From: Aegilops tauschii subsp. strangulata | Lineage: Eukaryota > Streptophyta > Magnoliopsida > Poales > Poaceae | NCBI RefSeq assembly: GCF_002575655.3 | Contig: NC_053037.3 | Location: 318,459,294 to 318,523,293 of the forward strand | Reading direction: 5' to 3' | DNA length: 64,000 bases | Shown: positions 58,755 to 64,000 of the stretch, piece by piece | Layout of the letters: each line of letters starts with the position of its first letter | Position numbering within the stretch: the first letter of the stretch is position 1 | Made by a program: the position numbers and the translations under genes | Notes under the pieces: generated by a model | The model's input: the letters and a program-made list of their open reading frames with translations, nothing else | What the model was told of the DNA's origin: nothing | The model's database searches: none

Positions 58755-59690
58755 GTGAAGCAACCTATATTTCTGTCCATCCATAAATTCCCAAATAATT
58801 CTCATAATTTCTTTGGGTCATATGTTGCTCAAATATGCCCAAAATTTCCTGTCCTATCCCAAGAATAATTCACCAATAACTATTCTTCATTTCTGTCCAG
58901 AGTGGCACTTTGTGAAGGAAGTCTCATTTATCTTATCTTGTTTGCTCCCAAACTTGTTGGGCATTCTTTTATGTCCAAATAATTGCCTCATGCCAAAATT
59001 CAACTTTATTTTCCTAGCCAATCTTCCTCAGAGTTTTTTCAAAGTTTCTGTCAAACAGAAGCCAGTGTGAAGGAAGTGCTAGCTAGGAGAATCCAAATGA
59101 ATTGAAATTTTGCATGCCTCTTCATGTGCTCATATCTTTACACTCCTACAAATTTCAGATCCATCCAATCATCTATGTGAGGACAACACCAAATCTTTGC
59201 TTCTGGCAAAATTTTCAGGTTGTGAAGCAAGTGCATTTTATATTGCTTCAAAAATCCTGATAAATTACCAGATCATTCTCCTACCTATATAACTTCTCTC
59301 CACAAAATTTGGCACCATTTCATTGAGCCAATATTTCTCTAGAATTCTTGCAAGTTTCTGGACAGAGAGAATAGCTGTGAAGGAAGTACCATTTTGGTGA
59401 ATCCAAATGGTATGAAACTTCTACAGCATCTTTATATGATCAAATCCCTAAGCCTTGCCAAATTTGATCTCAAGTAGCCTCACCATGTTAGTGCTTCTTC
59501 CTGTTGTTGTTTCTGGACCAGTTTATGTGGTTGTAAAGCAACTACATTAAATCTTGATCCAAATCTTCTCAAAGTTACCAGGGTGAAAGTCCTTCTTACC
59601 CTAAACCTCGCAGACAACTCCATTGCTCCCAAACTCCTTCCTGTTGATCAGCAGTTCTCATCCATGTTTACTACAGTAAACTTCAGAGGT
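58755..59690 (+). repeat. Degenerate tandem repeat, 155-bp period, six units
   Basis: A GTGAAG(G/C)AA motif recurs at 58755, 58912, 59067, 59222, 59377 and 59533: spacings 157, 155, 155, 155 and 156. Sequence between the motifs is diverged. Units at 59067 and 59377 resemble each other (both have GAATCCAAATG soon after the motif), and so do those at 59222 and 59533, hinting at a 310-bp higher-order unit. Confidence 0.8.
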
Positions 59691-60208
59691 TAAGTACCAT
59701 TCAACCATAGCAGTTTTCACCGAACTACCACCGTAGTTGAGACCTCCCCTGGATGAACTTACCCGTAGACAACAAGTTCCAGCCCATCTCCCCCGCTACA
59801 TGCCAGTGCACGCGGTGACCACATTAATGGCATCACTGTGCACGCGCTCTGTGTGCAGTGGCCGCGCCCAGTGGATGTTTGTGCTTCGGCACCTCCTCCT
59901 CTCATCGCCTTCGCGCGCGTGAGCGTGTCCAGCAGCTGGCCCGCGTCGTCGCCGTTCCCCTTGACCCCTCTCCCCATCCGTCCGTTTCCTCACCGACGCT
60001 CGCCGCTGAACGCCCACGGGGGTACAGTGCTCCGTTCGGTTCCGAGCTCACCTCGGCCTCTTCCTCTGCTCTCCGGCGTCGTCTACCCCTCCGTGACCTC
60101 TGAATCAATGGCTCGTCGTGTTCCCGCGCCCTCCCGTGCTTGCTGGCCGTCGCCAGAGCCTCGGCCGGACGCGCCCGGCGGCACCTGAGCCCATCCCTCT
60201 CGCCCGCC

Positions 60209-60216
60209 TATATATA
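60209..60216 (+). promoter_or_regulatory. TATA box of Gypsy-type LTR
   Basis: GCCTATATATAGGCC, itself a palindrome, at the AT/GC transition of the LTR. Confidence 0.7.
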
Positions 60217-60770
60217 GGCCTCCCCCGAGCCGTTCGAGCACACTAGCCCTCCCCGACCCCTCAGATCATCTCCGGAGCCCCTCCCTGCTCGCCAGCACCG
60301 CCATGGCCGTCGTCGGGCTCCGCTCGAATCCGAGCAGCCCCGGGCTCCTCCCCTCTTTCTTCCACCTCCACTAGACCACCTGGAGTACCCTGAGCCTCCC
60401 CAACTCTTCGCTTTCTCTTCTGGTGGCCCGGAGTGCCGTGCCCGCATCTGCCCGACGCCGCCGTCCAAAACTGTGGTCGCCTCATCCATCTCCGGCGACT
60501 GATGTGCCCAGGGCTGCCTCCGTCTCATTCCCCTGCATCCGTGGGTAGGCCGGGCACCGCTTGCGGTGGCCTGTGCCGCCGGCGAGTGCCGTCGGGGCCG
60601 GCTCTGCCTCGGCCAGGCGCGGGCGAGAGCGAGGAGAAGAAGGAGACGACCCCCCTCCCTGCCAGCTGGCCGCAGGCCCCGCATGTCAGCGAGACTAGGC
60701 CGAGCCCCACACCATGCTGACTGGATTAAGTGGAGGCACAAACACGTGAGAACGTTTTCGCTTTGGGAAA

Positions 60771-60875
60771 GCGTATTTTTGCTCTCCTTCAGACAGAGTA
60801 TGTTTTCTTTTATTGAAAGCGTATTTTCTCTCTGTTTTAGCCTGGAATACGCTTCCCCGAGGCAAAGGCGTATTT
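60771..60875 (+). repeat. GCGTATTT repeat cluster
   Basis: GCGTATTT occurs at 60771, 60819 and 60868 (48 and 49 bp apart), with an inverted AATACGC at 60846. It lies in the transcribed part of the LTR. Confidence 0.7.
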
Positions 60876-62140
60876 CTCCATAGTGCACGTTCTGTTTTTC
60901 CAGCCAAGGGCCTGTTTGTGATGATTTTATTATAGATGGGTCCCTGGCAGAAAAACATTCATATCTTTTTACCCATAGCTCCAAATGAGGTGAAACCAGC
61001 GCTCAATTCTTCGTTTCGTCGAGCCGGTTCCGATGGAATCATTATCACCATGTTTTGACATTCTAAAAATGACCATTATGCCCTTTCCCTTATTCAGCCC
61101 CCTCCGAGAGAGAACATTTTCCGGCAATTCTTTTCGCGAGCTTCTCGCACTTCTTCCCGGTGATTTCTTCCACCCCAGGCAAGCCACACCCTCCATTTGC
61201 ATGATTGTAATGCAGTAACATGGTTTATTTATTTGAACTTGCTTAAAATATTGCATTAGCTATGTATGATTTGTTCATGGCATTTCTCGGAGTATTGTTT
61301 GATCTTGATATTGCCATGATGTTGCTTGGAGTTCTAGGACTTATATTCTGATGATTATGTGGATGACATGTGCCTTTGGATTGTTAGTGGCTATTATGAT
61401 TATTCTCATGATGATATCTGGTATTATTTTGGAGTATTACTTTGGATATCATGTTGCTTTTGGATTATTAGTGGCAGTGTTAGTTTCATCATGATGCTAG
61501 TTGATATTATGTTTTGGAGTATGATGATGGAGATGATGCTTGCATGTGGATCATAGCTGGATAGTTAGTTCTTGATATTTGAGTACTGGTATTTCGTTCT
61601 TGGATTCATCATGATAGTAATGTTATACTGTCCTCGGAATATTTTGATACGACAATATTAATCTCTGGATTATTTGTTGGATATTGCTATAACTTGGATT
61701 ATAGTTTGATAGTTGATATCGGAGTATCAGTATCACAGTTATATTTTTGGCGATACATTCCGTCATTAAGTTGGTCAGGTGCCACCGAACCGGGCTTTCT
61801 CCAGTGCAACCACATTTGCCTTTATGGGAAGGCCCTAATGCGATGCTATTGTCGTGCCTCTCGCCGGTGCCTCCAACGAGGGAAGGTTATGGGCGTGCAG
61901 TACCCTGACCCGGTAAGCAGACATAACCTTGTGTGCCCGTAGTTGGATGATAAGCGCTTTTGTCCCCGTTTGGGACAATTTATTGTTTTGGCCACAACGG
62001 TGGCCGTTGGTGTCTTTGGTAGACACGGGGCCACCCAGGACTAGCCCAGTGGGGAGTGAGTCGGAGTGGCCGGGAGAGTGTCATGGCAGTAGATCGGTTT
62101 TGTCGGATCGCCGTTGGTCCACCCGAATGGGAGTGTGATG

Positions 62141-64000
62141 TGACACCCAAAATTTTATTTGGCCTTTTAAAATTTTTTATTTGACTTGAGGGAGGTGTTT
62201 TTAAATTTTTCTTCAAAAGAACCCTCCCTTTCAAAATATTTTTTTATGGCAAGGGTTTTATTTGGATTCACCCAAGACTTGATGTTGGTCTTGGAGGTTC
62301 TTTCTTTTTATTTGGACTCAAACCAAAATGCTTGTCACTTGGGAAAAATGCCTTTTGAAAATTCCTTTGAAAATGCCCTATGTCTTTTGGAATGATTCCT
62401 TGCCCCTTTCAACAAATCTCTCTTGCCATGACCTTAGTGCAAATCCACTCTCATAAAACTTTCCTCATCTTTGGATCATGATTTGCATCAAATCCAGCAA
62501 GTTGAACCTCCCCATATGATTATTTTTCATTTAAATCTTATCAAAACAATTTCTGCCTTCTATTCTAGCCCTTGGAGATTTACAAAGGAGCTACCATTTC
62601 TGTTTTGATTTTTGCCCCCAAACCAGTTTCCCTTCCTAGTCCTTTGAACCCTCAACCAAGATCCATGAAGATCCACTGGTCTTCAGTTCAAAATTTTCAA
62701 ACTATACTTGCTGCAAGTTTGGACCAGTTTTGCCAAATTTGATGAAATTCATTCAAATCCTTCTCCATAAATTCTGAGAAAAATCAGGCAACCCCTGGGT
62801 ACATTGAGAGGTCAGCTCACCAAGTCCCAGCCCCAGGAAAAAATTTCTCCTTGCCAAATCATTCTGTCGAACACCTGCAGAGCATTGTCAAAATCAGGTT
62901 CAGTCAAATTCAGAGAACAGTTCAGTGTTGCTGTCGTTTTCTTCAGTGTTCGATCTCAATCTCGCCAGTGCCCCGGTGTCGCCTTGCTCCCCGTCCCCTC
63001 CCCCTTGTTCCTGCGCCGCACGATCCCCTGGAACCTTGCGGACGTCGGCGATGAGCAGGAGGAGGTGCGCCGCCCCGTGACCGACGGCAGCGGCGGCTTT
63101 GCGGCCGCCAGAGAGGGGCGCAGCATAGACGGCGCCACCCAGCGCCGCCCAAGCCACCGGAGGCCACCGCGTGGCCACCCACTCCCTAGTGCGCGCTGCC
63201 ACCCTCGTCGTGAACCACTGGGCGCGGAGCGCGCTCTCTGCCGCCGTCGTGCCCGTGCGGCCACCCCACCGTGGACCGACGCCATTACGCCAAGACCGAC
63301 CGGGATTAGCGGGGGAACGGCACCAGTACACCTCACTGATGCTGCCTGGCCACTTAAGCTCCCTGCCAAGACACTGCCTCGCCGTAATTGCTCGCCGGAG
63401 CAACCCCGTTCACGGCCACCCCCTCGATCCGCCTATAAATAGAGGCCCCGAGCTTCAACTCGAACCCACACCACCTCTGCACTGCACCTAGACTACACCA
63501 AGCCATTGGAAGAGCCCCGAGGGAGCTTTCTTCCCCGACTCCGGCCGCCGCGACCCGCCACGGGATCCAGCTCGATTCGCTCCCGTGCGTGCACCTCTGC
63601 CTCCCATCTCTTGCCAGTAGCTCTCTAGTGCATCCCTCCTTCTGACCCGCGCTTCAATTCGGAGCTTGCAGCACCCACCGGAGTTCTCCACCATCACCCG
63701 AACCGCCGTCCGCCGGAGAAAGTGTCGCCGTCGACGTGGTGCTCTCCGTCGGTCGAGTCCACCACCCACCAATGTGGAAGGACACGCTGAAGCTCTTGGT
63801 ACACTCCGATCTCTATGTCTCGCCGTGGTTCGACGCCGGCGACCACCGCAGTCTTCGGGCGCCGGCGAACTTTTTAAACCTGACATGTGGACCCCCCTGT
63901 CAGCCTCTATTCTCTTCTCCCTCGAAACATTTTCTGTTGGCGCCTTCGGGCAAATACGTTTTCTCTTTGAGCTGGCGCGTTTCTTTCCGAAGCGTTTTCT
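62141..64000 (+). mobile_element. Second Gypsy-type LTR (plus strand), continues off the right edge
   Basis: Starts TGACACCCAAAATTTT directly after GTGTGATG. Same architecture as the LTR at 58506: AT-rich first part, a GC-rich stretch with TATAAATA (63434), then ACGTTTTCTCTTTG-like text as near 60750. I take it as a related element inserted into the first LTR. The ORFs between 62804 and 63886 lie on both strands of GC-rich LTR DNA and are not supported as genes. Confidence 0.55.
63434..63441 (+). promoter_or_regulatory. TATA box of second Gypsy-type LTR
   Basis: GCCTATAAATAGAGG, in the same relative position as the TATA at 60209 in the outer LTR. Confidence 0.65.

Larger units (their letters stand above)
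58506..62140 (+). mobile_element. Gypsy-type LTR (plus strand), interrupted at its 3' part
   Basis: Starts TGTAACAGCCTGG after a TTATC flank inside the Copia gag. An AT-rich first kilobase with a 155-bp periodic repeat is followed by a GC-rich stretch with TATATATA (60209). Next comes a T/G-rich part (61250-61750) and a segment (61790-62140) I recognise from Triticeae LTRs (GGGCCACCCAGGACTAGCCC). The sequence stops at 62140, where another LTR starts; no primer-binding site is reached. Family not named. ORFs at 59838-60984 follow composition and carry no domain. Confidence 0.6.

Noticed and set aside
58750..59700. CRISPR-like array because of regularly spaced motifs
   Set aside because: The repeats are about 10 bp and diverged, the period is 155 bp, and the context is a plant LTR; it is a degenerate tandem repeat.
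59838..60984. ORFs of 116 to 258 codons
   Set aside because: Both strands open together in GC-rich LTR sequence; low-complexity translation, no motif.
62804..63886. Possible host gene in the GC-rich right end
   Set aside because: TATA box and leader-like sequence are there, but the layout matches the LTR at 58506 and the ORFs have no recognisable domain.

Overview
The window is plant repetitive DNA and contains no convincing host gene. A Copia LTR beginning TGTTGGAAATATGCCC (BARE/WIS/Angela type), Athila-type Gypsy LTRs ending in GTAGTAGACATCA, and CACTA subterminal repeats of the TCGGTGGGACCGA kind point to the grass tribe Triticeae (wheat, Aegilops, rye or barley). Almost every base belongs to transposable elements inserted into one another. 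No tRNA, rRNA, CRISPR array or bacterial feature was seen. || Layout, left to right. 1-1736 is a CACTA fragment, an unassigned stretch and a non-coding Athila-like fragment. At 1737 begins the 3' LTR of a minus-strand Athila-type Gypsy element. It is split at 1790 by a solo LTR (1791-43510, TSD GAGTG on both sides) that itself holds about 40 kb of later insertions: a plus-strand Tat-lineage Gypsy element (2387-25299), a gag-only Gypsy element inside its protease region (6250-16038, TSD ATGGC), a 4.2-kb LTR of a large-LTR element inside its truncated 3' LTR (25300-29487, internal part to about 31492), and a minus-strand Tekay-type chromovirus in an LTR-internal-LTR-internal chain (31493-42734). 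The Athila element resumes at 43511 and runs through an env-like ORF and an integrase tail. To the right is an open nest: Copia LTR (47982), gag-only Gypsy (49536), minus-strand Copia (53460), Gypsy-type LTR (58506) and a second such LTR (62141), each cutting the previous one; their far halves lie outside the window. || How the parts work together. Autonomous and non-autonomous elements lie side by side: the gag-only elements share LTR sequence with the chromovirus and may have used its reverse transcriptase and integrase. The Tat element carries gag-pol on the plus strand and, downstream and convergent to it, an antisense multi-exon gene with its own TATA box. Five GT-AG introns can be placed on the minus strand with compatible phases. 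I regard this as the most interesting system in the window. Other notable signals are an inverted repeat beside the polypurine tract shared by three element types, a strictly spaced 155-bp degenerate repeat in a right-hand LTR, an extra ORF upstream of gag in the chromovirus, and decay of Tat pol by stop codons without frameshifts.
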